A stretch of 64,000 bases of DNA from Eleginops maclovinus (GCF_036324505.1 NC_086350.1:16923532-16987531), one strand, 5' to 3'. Counted from the first letter of the stretch, positions 46,058-60,193 are shown. Program-made: numbers and translations. The notes: a model not told the origin generated them from the letters alone.

Positions 46058-46639
46058 CTCCTAATTAACCAGTACATAATGTGGTGAGCCAAAACGCTCT
46101 AACAAAACCCTCTCTATGTTCATTAGCCATTGAGGCAAGCCGCTCTTGGAACACGCCATCCCTACTAGAATAATGGGCCACTTTACAGGCCTCCAAGTTA
46201 GTTCACAGAATCTGGAGCTGGGAAACCGCTAGCACAGGGTTCATGGGGAGGAGGGGCAATTTAATTGTTTCCTTCGTTTTTGTTTTTGTAACCCCCTCCC
46301 CTCCTCTCTCTCTCTCCTCTTTTAGTTCTGAAAAGGAGGCTGACAAACATGCAATGAAGGGGATTGTTGTGTGTTCCGCTGGACAAGTGGGTGAGGTAAA
46401 CAAAACTAGATTGTAGGATCAGCTGGGCCCATCCGGATGGGATAGGCTGAGCAGTGGGGAGCAGCACACATGCGAGGGACGATTGGTCCAGTGTCTGTGG
46501 AGTGGGAGGGTAAAGGGTCCTAAGGGAGAGAGAGCACCGGAAGAAGTGGGTGGTGGACATGGGTGCTGAGGTTACTCCCCAGAGTGCCGGCATTGTATTT
46601 GGTGCTGAAGTTCTCATGCATGGCCCGCTTTGGCTCCCT

Positions 46640-46830
46640 CAAATGTCGGAAAGTGATGGAGCTCTACGCGATTAAGGGGACAAGTGGCAGCTCTGCTCCG
46701 CACTCCCACAGCTCTGGCTATTTACATACTCAAGAGGAACATTAATGCCGGCCGATCCCCGGAGCTGAACAAAGAAGCACACAAACCTGCCCCAGAGGCC
46801 CATTACGCACTTAATTGAGGATTTGTGGAA
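46640..46830. promoter_or_regulatory. candidate conserved noncoding element in slc1a2 intron 1
   Basis: A non-repetitive, mid-GC block between repeats with several factor-like words: atttacata (octamer-like), acattaatg, aacaaag (SOX-like) and cttaattgagg (homeodomain). Conservation cannot be seen from one sequence; the call is a guess from composition. Confidence 0.2.
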
Positions 46831-49800
46831 TAGTTAAAAGGGGCAAAGGAAGAGGGAGGTGGATGAGATGGGGAGGGGAAGTAGGCATGACACTGGTTCA
46901 GAGAAACTTTTTAACAGAAATTTTGGTTAACATTTTTTCTGTGTTCCTGTTCAGGCTAGAGCTCAGGATCAAATGTAAAAATGATATATAGCTACATCTT
47001 TGCCACCATATGGAAACCCCATACAAACGTTAAATCCTTTTTTTATTCTCTATTTGTCCTTTTCTTCTTAATCCCGTATTCGCTGATCCTCCCATTATCC
47101 TCATTATGAAACTGAAATAAAAGCTTTACTTTATAAAGGAACGATAGGAAGAGAAATTCACCTAGAGCAATTATAACAGGATACAATAAATATTTTAAAG
47201 TAATTAATAATAAATCCATTATAACTAACATATTTCAAATGCATTTTTGATTCTGTAAGGTCGATTCATCTAGTATTTAAAAGTGTAAAGTTTTTTTTTA
47301 TATGTTCAGAGAAAATGCTCTTTTTAAAATATTTTATTGGTATGTGATTGCCTTGTTTGTTGTGGCATACGGTAACCATCTGATAACAGTGTGAATCTGT
47401 CAGTGCTGCATCTTGTGACAATTGTTCAGATGAACTCTTATATTTGTTGTGAACGAATCACTTAATGTGCTTTAATTATGATTCTTTTGTTGCCGCACAA
47501 TGGGCTGATTGTTCTCAATGGCATGGTCTTTGGTGCCAAGAGAAAAAACTAAACGAGACCCCCCTCCCCACTGTCCCTCTTCCCTTTACCAATCACTCTC
47601 AGAGCAATTTCGTGACTCCCCCAGCTGACCTGAATTCCGATGCAGCAGGTGCCAATGGGATATGGGTGGTTTAGGTTTTTTTTTGCGGGGAGTAACAGGG
47701 ACAGTGGTGAAGGGATGGATCGGATGATGCCTTCACTGTACCACAGTAAACACTGACTCAATCCCCTCCGGGGCCCCCCATCCAGTCTGTAAATGTTAAT
47801 GTGATTGGAACTCTGTTGAGTCCTTTTGAAAAGAAGGAATTAAAACTACAGATTTAACCATTTAAACTGGTGCCGGACCAGTGGCTAATAACCAGAGCAG
47901 GTTGATCTACTTTTGAAAGAAACGTTCTGTTTCTTGACTCTGTGTTTCAGGTTTTGTTATCTTATCACTGTTATGATAGAAATGTTTACAACATGTACAC
48001 TTAGTAGGTCATTAGTACATGTGTAGGCTCGCCTGGCCATGACCTTTTACTGCCATATCAGAGCAAACAAAAACTTCCCACATGTTCTGTGTACTGTTTA
48101 CTGGCCACACTCCATAAAAAGCCCTACAAAGCGGAAATAACATAAAATATTAACATTCAATTTAAGAATCATTTATTTGAACCATGCATTCAATATAAAG
48201 AGAACATATTGAGAAACCCAAACATGTTTTAATACATTAGAAAACTGTATGCATATTTTGGTTTTGGCTCATTGTTTTCTAGTCCTTCCATTTGAATGTG
48301 TTTTATTTAATTTATATGAGTTTTTGAATGTTGAATTTATGAGCGCACTTAAGAAAGTCACTTACACATCAGCACAGTTTATATGATACTCTAATGATTG
48401 CTGCCATCGCATAGCAAAACCAAAGAAATGCCTTTACCATGGCCAGTGGAGATCTATCGTTTTGCCGCCCAGCAGCAGAATCACCAGTGAATGCTTCTGT
48501 TTCTGTTCCTGTGCAGTCATACAGAAGTGAAGGGAGCCAGTCTCTTTGTTTGGTCAACCCATGGGAAAGGCCTCACTCTGTCCTGCTCTCTGAGAACCAA
48601 AACACTGATTCTATAGGACAAGACTTAAAAAGAAAAAGAGCATGAATCCCACATTTTAGGAAGATTCACAACAGGAGTTAAGTGGTGAGGTGGAGATAAA
48701 TCGCAATTCAAGACCTGAAAAGCAAAATGCAGGCATAGAAAAACACAGAAAATCAAGGGCAGAGACAAATGAAATCCGATGATATTAAGGCAATTAGGAA
48801 GGAATTAAATGAAAGGAACAGAAATAAGGGAAGAGAAAAGGAGTATTGAGAAAAAGAGAGATGGAGATGGATGAGCATGAGGGTGGTTAAGAGAGAAAAG
48901 AGGAGCTGGATGGTACTTTGGCAGCTTCAGTGTGTTCCCAGGAGGATTACTCAAGCACTAGATGCAACAGAATGCCAGCAATGGCAAAGAAAAGCTCTAT
49001 GAATGAAGACCCATAACCAACCACACACACAAAAACACATCTCTGTGGATGTGTGAATTCTGGTATCCATTTCACCTGTTTCCACTCTTCTCTCTTTTTC
49101 CCCAGTTAAAACTGTCTTTTCCTCTTTCTTTTTTCTTGCATCCAGCTTGTTCCAAACCTCGGTTTTCTCACTTTCTCCACTGTGAAAAAGAGTTTGCCTT
49201 GGCCAGGCACAGACAGGTAACATACGTTCCATCTTCAGGCTGCTTGCATGGCCCTCATGCATGGGCACTGCTGGAAAATGTCTAGGGGGAGAAACAACCC
49301 CACTTACTACTCAGCTTGATTATACATCCTTTAACCATTTATCTCTTTTCACCTAAGGAAAGAGCTCTATACTGTCTATTCTCTTCCCAATCTTTTTCTC
49401 TTTCTGTCACTCCCACTCTATCTAACACTTCTGGCATTTTACAATTTCAGTTTATCGGCAGAAACTGAAGCCTTTTCACATCATTCTTAGGTTTCATTGT
49501 TTTTTCCCAGGCGCTAAACTGAACTGAAGAACTATTATGGAGCAGTAAAACATGTGAAGGCAGCAAAGAAAGCAGGCCAGCATTAGCTGCTGCCTTCTCA
49601 CTTTAAGTTTTTAGGCTTTATATAAAAAATATTGCTAATTCTCACTGCAAAAACAAGACCATATTGTCACATTCTACCCGCTGCATGGAAACATGGTATA
49701 GGATTCAATTATTTGTTCAGCTTACTCTGCAGTGTCAATGCAATTTTTTTTTTACCAGTAAATTCCTACTTACTGGTGATGGCTCATTGGCCATCTGGTC

Positions 49801-51401
49801 CACCATTCCCATCATCTGCGACTGAATAACAGACAAATCTATACAGTGGATTCTCCTTTTATTAATACACAAACCATTTAACTGTTGAGATTGATTGGTA
49901 AAATGTAATTTCCACAGTAAGCCCAGCCAATGAAGAGGCTCTTAGTTAGCATATTGACCTTTGACTGGTGTGCCTCCGTTTTCTTTCTGTGTTATTTAAC
50001 CCTGGCTCAGATATGTCCATGACTACCCTCCCCCTACCTGTGTGTTTGTGTGTGTACTTCACAGCAGAACAGACTTTATTAGACACAACTAACAAACACA
50101 CGTTTTCATGCGTTCATCTCCTCTGCCCTGACTAACATAACTCGGGCAATGTCTACCCTAATTAAAGTAACATCTTCACAGATGGCTAACATAACAGATT
50201 CTGAAAAATATGATTGTCAGTGGTTTCACTGCCAGTGGGAGCTGAGCGACGCTGCAGGGTTTTGTCTGGGCGTGGGAGTGCCTTTGAATGTTTTCCTTGT
50301 GTGTGTATGCGTGAATGATTATTTGGATGCACTTATGTTCAAAAGGATTTCTAGTTTCATGATTGCAAGTTGGATTTACAATCTTTATTTTACAATAATA
50401 ACGTTTGTAATCCACATAATGTCACTGCAACTAATAAAGCTAAATATTGTCATCACACAATTTATGTAGATTTTTTTTCTGACCACCAATGGCCAAATGA
50501 AAGAGGTGTTTTCTTAAGGTGAGACATTCATTTTAATTAATGCAGTCTATTCAAAGAGAAAGATAGAAATAAAAAAAAACATTTGAAAACATAATAGAAC
50601 ATTTTAGCATGCAGGACATGTCTTAAATTGATTGTTATTATTTTAAAGCACATGCAGGAAAAAAGGATTAATGGTGCTTTTCCAGATCAAAACCCCTGTA
50701 TAAATTACCTTACACTAATGAAGTTCTTCTTTGTAAACAAATGCTAAATATGTGCATTATGTGCCCAAATAGACACTGATGTGGATGTGAATTCATATCC
50801 ATGTTGTGACTGAATTTGCATCTGATGATGATAAACATACCCTTGCTTATAAAAAAAATAAAATCCACCCCCTACAGATCGAGGACATGCATTTATACAT
50901 TAAATGACTCATCCTGCCTTCCAGCATGTGTGCGCTTCCGTTTAATGTCTGTGGTGTTCATTCATGTAAGGAGGAAAATGCCACAGTACAGTGGTTTAGA
51001 GAGTAGCCTCTGGGAAAAGAAACGCATTAGATGCATGGACACTTTGCTCTACAGATTCTCCTAGCAATTACACTAAAGGCCAAGGCCTCTTTTGATTCCA
51101 GTCCAGCCACACAATGCACACGATACTGCCAGGGTTTGCCAGGACTGACCACCAGTGGAAGAAAACATACCAATTAAAATCCAACATGTACGATACCATC
51201 CCATGCAGTCAAAAAGAGGGTAGGGGGGACAGGTCCCCTCCCCAGGTTTCATTTATCAACCTGCAGTTGACAGAGTATTCCACAAAGACACCCTGTACAC
51301 GTTTTTTAAGTGACAAGCGAAGACTAATGCTAAAGGCGATCAACTGAGGGTGCGAGAGAGCTGGGTTTCCATGGCGACATTGATGGTGCTACTGGAAAAT
51401 T

Positions 51402-51402
<1 letters not shown>

Positions 51403-51443
<41 letters not shown>

Positions 51444-51475
51444 CGCGCGCGCGCGCACGCGCGCGCGTGTATGTG
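51403..51475. repeat. alternating purine-pyrimidine tract (GT)n(GC)n
   Basis: 73 bp in which purines and pyrimidines alternate without a break, with a GCGCGC core at 51443-51467. This is the type of sequence that can adopt Z-DNA. It lies 1.3 kb inside slc1a2 intron 1 from the first exon. Confidence 0.9.
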
Positions 51476-52426
51476 AGTGTGTGCTTGCATGTGCGTGTGC
51501 GTGAGTGCTCGCGTTTTAATATGAAACAGGGGAAGGGCTGCAACGATTGGCTCAAGAGGTGGGTGGTGATAGTAGGTAATAAGCATTCCTTTTTTTCCCT
51601 CCCAGAAGCATTTCCCAGTTCTGCGCAACAAAAAAAAAAAAACCTGATATGATTCCATCTTTCAAAGACAAAAAAAAAAAAAACACAGGGTAGTGAAGTC
51701 AGGGAATGCCACGGAAAACTCAACAACTGCATCAACATCGGGCAAATAAAATGTGCATTTTTGAAGTACCATTAACTACAATAAAACACTGTAATTAACA
51801 ATGCAGGAGGATTAGTTAATCAGATCAAGCAAGTTTAAGAAGTCATGATTCAAAATTATTGACTCAACCTAAACAAATGCACCAGGCAACTGCAAAGAGG
51901 CTCCGTGAAGTTAGGCTTTAACTTGTATAATAGATCTATCATCAATCCCTATCAGTCGAAGTACAATTTTAGTTCGCACCTGGTGTCTAACCAAGATCTA
52001 TTGCACTTATCAGGTTGCCAAGAAATGTCAAAGGCTAATTGTAAAATAAGTTGTTGTGTTAACTGTCTCCATGAAGAAAGAGAAAGTTAACCGTTGAAAA
52101 ATAATTAAGTTCAAATCAATGTTCTTTTCTCTTCAACACATAGGAACACTTTGATCGTTTGGCTGCAACAGGGCAAGTTAAGCCTTTCCTGTAGTAAACA
52201 GCAAGACGTTTAAGAAAATCAAAGAGATTCTTGTATCTACAGCAGCGGCAGCAAAGTGCTGCCTTTGCTGTCAAACGCGCCACGACATTTTTTAAATGAT
52301 TTCATTCGATGTAAGTGTTACTATGGGAAGGTTTGCTCAGACCATACAGCAACTCAGTTTTACTAGTATTTGATGCATGCACGTTTGACACGATTATTTG
52401 TGAAACCCATAGGAAAGACCAGAGTA

Positions 52427-52466
52427 AAATAAGATGTTTTATTTTTTTAAATAAAACATCTTATTT
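52427..52466. repeat. perfect hairpin, 18-bp arms and 4-nt loop
   Basis: aaataagatgttttattt, then tttt, then the exact reverse complement. It sits about 280 bp downstream of the candidate slc1a2 first exon, in intron 1. Confidence 0.9.
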
Positions 52467-52745
52467 CAATTCAGGTGTCACCTATTGTATTTAATAAATA
52501 GCCACTGAATATGAAATGTCACAAAAACAAGCAATGGTAATTTAAGGGAGATCGGCAAACCATTAAGCACTAACAGTGCACCTGCAATATTTGTTCGATA
52601 AGACAAATATTTGAAATTACCTGTGAGTTGTGGTGATGATAAACAGCAAATGAAACTAGAAGACACAGCCATGTGCATGTTCAACTCCTCCACTGTTGCA
52701 TGTGTATTGCATGCTAAAAGAAAAAAATAATAATCAGCCGCTTAC

Positions 52746-53000
52746 CTGTGTTGAAAACCACGATGGAAAAAGTTTTTGGTCTTGTCCCCTTGCAGGGTCT
52801 TGTCGTATCCGCCTCAAAGGTGGTCAGCCAGCGAGCACAGAGCCACAGCGGTCCAGGACAGGAGCGCTTCTCACACCAAACGAAGGGTTTTCTGTTCGTT
52901 AAATCCGAGGAGCTTCGCAGCTCAACGATCCCACTGAATGAGCTCTGCCTCACCTCACTCTTCGGAGCTTTACTCTCTCTCTTTCCACCCCCCCCCCCCC
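52746..53000 (-). other. slc1a2: slc1a2 candidate first exon (5' UTR)
   Basis: The minus strand reads ttttcaacacag|gtaagcgg at 52746, a strong donor, preceded by about 250 bp of relatively GC-rich sequence without any ATG. Spliced to 35432 it places the exon-2 ATG as the first start. The left edge (transcription start) is not determinable; an 18-C run at 52988-53005 marks the upstream side. It is the best candidate in the correct position; proof needs transcript ends. Confidence 0.6.
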
Positions 53001-53005
53001 CCCCC
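52988..53005. other. 18-C run (G run on the slc1a2 strand) at the slc1a2 5' end
   Basis: A pure homopolymer just upstream of the candidate first exon. G runs like this can form quadruplexes and are error-prone in sequencing. Confidence 0.9.
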
Positions 53006-56000
53006 TTGTCTTTTCAGCATGGGAATGCCAACTCCCGTTGGTTGAAGATGTAGCCTATCACATTCATATCTCTCTTTTCTCTCTAACTGTCTCACACACA
53101 CACAACGCCGTCAAAGTGGCAAAACCTGTTCATAGACAAATTCTTAATTTTACGAGAATCTTGCCAGCCCAAGGATAAAATAACTAAATCAGTCATTAAC
53201 ATTCAGAGGGTGTGCTGCAGACTCTCATAGCCTCTCTTGCCCTTTTCGGCTTTGATGTTTTTTTATGACCTTTACTTTGTTGATTGAGATGCTGGCTAGA
53301 TTATGAGCTAAAAGCCATTAAAGCCAGTGCTTTAATTCCATGCATCCTGTAATGTCTCTCTAATCTGCCACTGTATATGTAGCTACTGCACGTCTATAGG
53401 ATTGCAATTTAAACTGAAGTTCATATTTCTTTAAATTGTATGTATCCTTGTTAACTGAAAAACTCATACTGACCTGACATTTCTTTTCTTTGCCTCATGA
53501 GTAACTCAATGTGGGTGACATATATCTTCAATGGTCTGACTGAGGTTGTTCACAAAGAAAACGTTTTTTTTTTGTCCTCATCCATCAATTCACACCCCTT
53601 AAATGGATTAAAAAACTGGGCGCTTTTGAAGGTGCTCAAAGACACTTTAGATATACAGGTAAAACATATTTAAAATACATAAAGCAATGCAATGGGAAAA
53701 CATGACAATGGCTGTCTTTTATGTGGAGTAAAGGACTCAGTATTCTTCATTTGAAGTGCTTGCTGGGTTCTTGCAGAGCTGTTGAAAGCGTTTTCCAGTA
53801 TACTACTTCAACATCAGAATCCGAGAAAACGTTTTTGTACTTTCCGAAACACACCGATTATCTAAAGGCTATATGAGCAGAGGTGACAACACAAAAACAG
53901 CTAAAAACACTTTTACCTTCAGACATGGCCGCACAATACTTTGTACAACGTTCACCAACCTGTAGCAGGGCCATTTTTTTAAAAACACAACATTATAACA
54001 AGAGGACTTCAGGGTGGATGGATCAGATTGTGACCTTGACATAGGAGCTAACTTTGATTGCACTCTAGTTTATGATAATCTATAAGCAGGCCATACACTG
54101 ATCTATTATAATAGCTCTTTTGAGAGGAGAACTGAGAGGATATCTTTCCCAAATGGTAAAGTAAAACTCAAATTTATCCCAATATTGCTCATCAGTGTGC
54201 TCGTGAGAGAAGGTATAAGTGCAGAGTTATTGCAATGATTAATGGTCAGTGCTCTAAAAAGTTGCAAGTCATGACATGTTTGACTGTGATCAACATTCTT
54301 AGGCAAACACTTTTCCCTCAGCAATAGAAACATGTTCAGTGTACTGTGTTGACTTGTTGGTGCAGCTTATGAGATAGTGTAGCATGTGATCTCAGGGACG
54401 TACAAGCTCGCAATAATTTAGGTATACATCATTTATTGGTGCTTCATACATATACAATATGTATACATATTTATCTCTGTAAAGACTACACTTTTTGGTC
54501 ACGCAGTTACCCTGTTTTAGTCTGGTAAGGGGTTAAACACTTCCAGCTACAAAGTAACCTGAAAAGAGGGTGACACGGTACTGGGGTTTACCTACATTTT
54601 TATAAAATGTTGTGCTTCATCAAACATGATGACGCTCCAGAGGAGCAAGTGGCATCTTGTTAAAACCTCTGCCTTCTGTATGAATGTGTGTGAATGAGAG
54701 AATGCTTACTAGTGTTGTAGAAACACTTTGTAGCAAAGACTGGAAAATTGTTTCATAAATTCAGTACAATTACCATCTCAGTAAATGCCTCTCAATAAAA
54801 CATGTATGTCTCCTGAAATGTCTGCATACTCAAGATAACCAGCCTCTCAGATTATTAGACAGACATATTTAAACTGTCAAATCAATAATACAGTGGTTTG
54901 ACCTAACCTTTGAAGGTCTAAATGTTTTAAAATGTGTCTGAACTATACAGTTCAATTATATACCAATATTTATAGCTCCTAAACCACTCCTAACACCACT
55001 GAAAAAGATATGGGAACAATTAATAAAAAATACTTTCTCCTTTGACAGTGGGCACTGTAAAGGAATTCTGTCACTACATTTAAAGTCAATTTAAATGGAG
55101 GTTCAAAATTAAATCTGGAATTAGACATCTGAGGCATGCTCCAGCGCATACGAATGTGCTTTATATGTGTAACATAATTATAACAGACATGCTTATCAAT
55201 AAAATGAAGTGGGTCTCAGTGAGATCTAACAGCTAGTATCTTAAAAGTAGACTCTGCTGGGTTTTTTAAGCACTCGTTTTATGGGTAACTTATAGCGCGA
55301 AAGCTCCAATTAGCATTGGGGATATCCTTTGGTCAGTATCAATCTATAGAACGGTTTCTGTCTTAAACAAACAGAAGTACTGAATTATCACGTTTTGTTC
55401 TCTTAAACGATTGGTTAAGAAATGACAAAGACAGTTTGCTTTGAAGGATAATAAATAGATGTATGGCTTGTTGTCCATTAACATTCTAGTAGAGGCTAAC
55501 CTCCCCCTTTGGGCCTGCTCATGATCCAAAGACAATGTGAAGGAAAGTCAATACTGCTAGGATCCCACTCTGTATGCAAAGCATCAGGAAACCCAGTTGG
55601 GTAATTATCCTCACCCTCCTCACCAGAAATATAACCTATGTCGTTTTAACTGCAAGAAGCTGTGACTCCTGCAGGCCTGCTTCCCTTGGGAAGCCTTTGT
55701 CCAATTTACAGAGAGCACCAAGTAACTCTCCTTTTCCCATGGCACGTTGGTAAGTTAACATCACTATTTTCATCCCTTTCTTTGCAAGTTACTGATGTTT
55801 AATCTAAACTCTTCATTGGGTGTACACTTCTAAAAACTGATAGCTATAGATAAAAACCGGACAGTTAAATCATTAGCCAAAATCAGTTGGTTGACTGACA
55901 TTGATTGGATTTAAGGATTGTGACAATCCAGGTTCATGTGCACTGCAGTCTGTCCTTCTCTCTATAAAATATCATAAAATATGCAAGGAAATAATACTGC

Positions 56001-59000
56001 ATTCCCCCTTTAGGATTGGATTCCTCCGAAAGTTGGATGTTTTTAATGTGTGCATTTGAATAGTGATATGTGATATACAGCTAAACCATTTGTATCTGCA
56101 CCTGTAGAAAGGCTACGTCAAGCTTTAATGGCTTGGGAAAGTGTTGGTGTCCTCTCAGCAGCAATCAGAAAACCAAGAAGTGTTAAAAGGATGTTCCGAG
56201 GTAATAAAATTGAGAAGTCTTCAGAAATACCCCAGGGAGGTTGGGAGGTCTCTTTGGAGGAGAAGGTTAATGTAAAGTATTGAGCTGTGTGCTAAGCCTT
56301 GGATATTTGCTCATGTTTTGGTGAACAGATGAACCAAGGAAATGTTAATGTCCCACCAAACAAAGGAACCACACCTGCCTGAAAATACTGCATATTATCT
56401 GCTCCACTATTTCTCTATCTTGCTATCTCTTTAGTCACTTTTCTGTCTCATTCTCCCTTCCTCAGTTAAGCAGCAGCTTGAATTCATGGAGGCTTTTTGC
56501 AGCTGCTGGAGGAGTCAAACAATCACAACTATAATAAATCATATTGCTCTGGCTGTGCAATTCAGTCGCAGGGCTGCATATGGACGAAAACACAGCCTGT
56601 GCTTTACATCAGCAACAACAAAATTGCTTTTTGTGTGGAAACATCAGTGTGTTGTATATTTATTCAGGGCTGTGAAGTGAATAGATGGCTATCTACCATT
56701 TTATATCGGTATGTATGGCCCGGTAATGACTGAATAATACCACACTCCGTTTAGGTACTGTATGTATTAGAGGGATGAAGGAATATAAAAATAGTTGGAG
56801 GGGAAGGAACTGGGTGAAGTGCTATGGGTATGACAGAAAATGGGATAATATAATAGGGAAGTACACACATTGTTGCATAAAGCTAGTGATCCCACAAATA
56901 GGGTTAAAACCAACAATGAGTTGATATTTCCTACAAGTACTGCCTGTGTCACCAAAGCCTGTGTGTGACCAGTTTAATTCCCCTGTGCCATAGAACCCCA
57001 TTAATGATGCATAAATGTCAAATTAAATCTGCCTGTTCAATAAATGTATTTTCATCTGAAGCTGTAAATATATCTCAATAACCAATTTACTTTCGTTTAA
57101 GTAATGTTTGCTAAAACTATACTCTGGCTTAATCCTTAAACCATTTTTTAAAACAGCTACATCTCCAATAGGAAAGAGCAAGGCAAAAATGTGTTGAGAC
57201 ACGACTTAAATGTAAATGATCAGGACATCATCTTAGCGTTCCCACATTGTTATGTCAATGTTATACTAACGGAGCTGTGTGTGGATCCTTAGTGCCAAAA
57301 CGTTTTAGCTCTCAGAGGTTTTCTCACACTGAGAACAAACCATAAGGCAGTCTAACTGGGAATCTGGACCGAAACCTAAACATTTTGTAAGTCTGGTGTT
57401 AAGTATTTTGCCCCTCCGCCTCTCTGGTGTTCACTATGGTGGTCTCATGGTAGAATTTCTCATCATTATCCAGGTACTTTACTGAGGGTTACATCTCCGT
57501 TCCCAGGACAGGACAGGACTCGGTTAAGTGTTGCCCTGTGAGCTCACCGGGGCCTGTGAACACGCAGTCTCCCAGCCTGAGTGGAGAGGACTCTACCCTG
57601 GGAAACATGGGACAATACCAAGCTGTTGTTCCACTCTAGTAAATGGGGGAAGGAAAGACAGATAGTCTTTGAAAGATGTTGTTCCTTTGAGGGCAAAAGC
57701 TTAGCAGTTTTGCATTCCTATAACAATAATGTAAGACAAAGAATAACAAATATATAGTAACTCACTTTTTGTTAGTGTTCTTTCAAATTGCTTTTGAAAA
57801 AAAAAAGACAAAAAGCATTTACAAATGATAGGTGAAAATACAACTAACAATTCTTTAAACTGAAATACTTCCAGGACAAGGGTAATGTATCCTCCTTTTG
57901 GCACGTTGGAAGTCTAACTGCCATGTAATAGGCAGGAAAGGGAAGAAGTCCCGAGGAAGAAACAGTGAGGACAATCCATCTCGGAAACGTAGAGGCCTAA
58001 TTACATCTAGGACTTCAAGCTATGCTTAGATGAATTAAGATTTTGTAAATCTTTATTGTGTTTTAGGCTCATCCACATCCTGCTGTAAATAAATACATTT
58101 TTTACATTATTTATTTACATGTTGTAAACCAGCTTCGAACTGGAAGAAATATAGTTGAAGGAAATAAAGTTAAGTATTGAGTATTTCAGTCCAGCACTAA
58201 GGAAACGTTCCAAAAAATAATTCTCCTCTTCCATTCTATAGAACAGTCTTTTCTCCTCATCTTCAAATGTCAAACTTCAAATCAGGTCTTGAATGAACTA
58301 ATCAATGAATCAAATTTGTTACGTTAGGGATCATTCGTGAGATGTTTTTTCTTTTCTTTTCTAGTACACAACTTCACTCTCATCTGCTTCATCTCCAGCC
58401 ATAGCAAAAAGCTCCTGAAAAATCTCGAATAAACAAAAGGTATACTTTCAAGACGTCGGTTGACAGACAGAGCTAGCGCCCATCTCCAGATGCTCTACCA
58501 GGGTTTAAATAAAGTTCCCTCATCTTTGGAACTTCCTGTCCGAGGCTTTAAGATTTGGTAACATCTTCTAAAAAACAATGTAAAAAATATTGTCAGTAAT
58601 TGAGGATATAATAGTTTTTTCTTAATTTAGTTTTATACGATTTAGTTTTATTTCACAACATCTTTGTACCTTTAGCTGCCAAAATGTGCAAGTCTCATTG
58701 GTATAGTTAGGCATACTAAAATGTTTAAACCTTTATTTACTAAAAAATATGTTAATTATTTGAAAGGCATTGAAAGTAAACCTACAACAAGAGGCTCCAG
58801 CTCCTCTACTCATTCTTTTGGAGATAAAGTAATATGGTATTCTTTATTGCCCCCTTTTGGAAGTCAATATAAGCTGCAGCTTGTATATCTATGGAAACTC
58901 ACTTGTGAATAATGGAGGAGGGTCAGAATGGAAGTAATTGATTTAATTTGAGCACAAAAAAGGGATTTGATCTGTGAATAATGTGCTCCGTTTATTGTGA

Positions 59001-59340
59001 AAATGGTGCTTCTCTGACCTGGATTCATTTGCCTCACAGCACAAACCCAGTGTGTGCTTCATAGAGCAAATATAAGGTTTTTCTTTATCATCTCAATATA
59101 ATGATACCAATCAGTCAGTAAAATGTATTCCTTCTAGCAAACATACACGAAGATCAAATATAAGACTCAGACCAGCTTTAACACACCCTTTAACACATTC
59201 TTTAATTAAAAAACGTCTTCATTTTTATGTCTGTTGATACAATATATACATCCCTTGTGTCATATGAATAGATAGAATAATTCAGTACATTACAACATAT
59301 ACATACTATTGAGTACAACACAAACCATGTCAGCCAGAGG
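53006..59340. other. slc1a2-pamr1 intergenic region
   Basis: 6.3 kb of AT-rich sequence with no supported gene. It should hold the slc1a2 upstream promoter on the left and the pamr1 3' flank on the right; I see no strong signals. Confidence 0.6.
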
Positions 59341-59614
59341 TGTGTAATGGTTTACTGTTTATTTTCAAATCTCTATCCTCAGGCTGAGGGACCTGAAGTC
59401 TTCTGATGGAATGCTGATTCCCAGCACATCTAATGTGTTAGCACCCCCTTCAGTTAGAGCACTGTGTTGTCCAGTGTTTCCAATGCTTCTGCATTGAGAA
59501 AGAAAATGCCCTTGTGCAAGAAAAACATTTTTTTAAGCACTGAAAAACAGAAAAAAGATGTAACAGAACTGTAAGATATGAAGCTGTTGGGAACAACGTC
59601 ATATAGTAAGATGT
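59341..59614 (-). other. pamr1: pamr1 3' UTR
   Basis: Downstream of the pamr1 stop on the minus strand, with an AATAAA candidate at 59363-59358. Confidence 0.5.
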
Positions 59615-60193
59615 TCATTTCATATTGCTCTCTATCCAGTCTTTGAAGTTGGCTACACGTGTGTAAACTGTGTAGAGGTCAGGATTACACTCCCCTTGGT
59701 CATAGCCAAAGCTCACTAGTCCCAGAAGTCTCCACAGCCCTTGACCCTCCCTCTGCACCTGTGTGCTGAGAGACGGATTTTGCCTGCTACTGGCTTGGTT
59801 CTCAGAGAGGGCGGGGAGGACGAGGATTCCCCCCATGTCAGAGGGACATATGTTAGAGGGTTCATAGTCAGGCTTCTGGCTGGCACAGAGCATATTGTCC
59901 GTGACGCCCACTGGCACGCCGTTACGAGCATACTGCTGCTCACAGGGGACTACATCAGCAAGGTGAACAAGCCCGACCCTTGCCTTCTCATCAGGACCTA
60001 AACTTGCATCAGACAGAGGAGACCAGCCAGTCACAAGCCCCTGCTCAGAGGTAGCCTCTTTTCCCTTGCTGTCTGAGAGGCACAGGGGCAGGACTTTTTC
60101 TCCGATTCTTGTTTTGTCCAGTAACTTGACAACAGCTATGTCAGAGTCGAGGATATTGGGGTCGTAGTTTGGATGAACAACTATGGAGGCCAC
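59615..60193 (-). CDS. pamr1: pamr1 terminal exon: protease-like domain, Asp and altered Ser part
   Basis: VASIVVHPNYDPNILDSDIA onward to FKDWIESNMK and stop at 59617-59615. 192 residues. The Asp of the triad is in DSDIAVVKL; the Ser motif is ICPSDMGGI, with Ser replaced by Met. Mammalian PAMR1 also lacks this Ser. Confidence 0.94.
   Translation of the reverse strand: MASIVVHPNYDPNILDSDIAVVKLLDKTRIGEKVLPLCLSDSKGKEATSEQGLVTGWSPLSDASLGPDEKARVGLVHLADVVPCEQQYARNGVPVGVTDNMLCASQKPDYEPSNICPSDMGGILVLPALSENQASSRQNPSLSTQVQREGQGLWRLLGLVSFGYDQGECNPDLYTVYTRVANFKDWIESNMK

Noticed and set aside
48369..48645. Overlapping frames on both strands considered as an alternative slc1a2 first exon
   Set aside because: No frame leads with a donor into the exon-2 acceptor phase to give a Ser/Gly-Ala-Asn-type N terminus.
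52714..52953. 79-residue minus-strand frame treated as protein
   Set aside because: It begins at GTG, crosses the donor at 52746 into intron, and the region is better explained as a 5' UTR exon.
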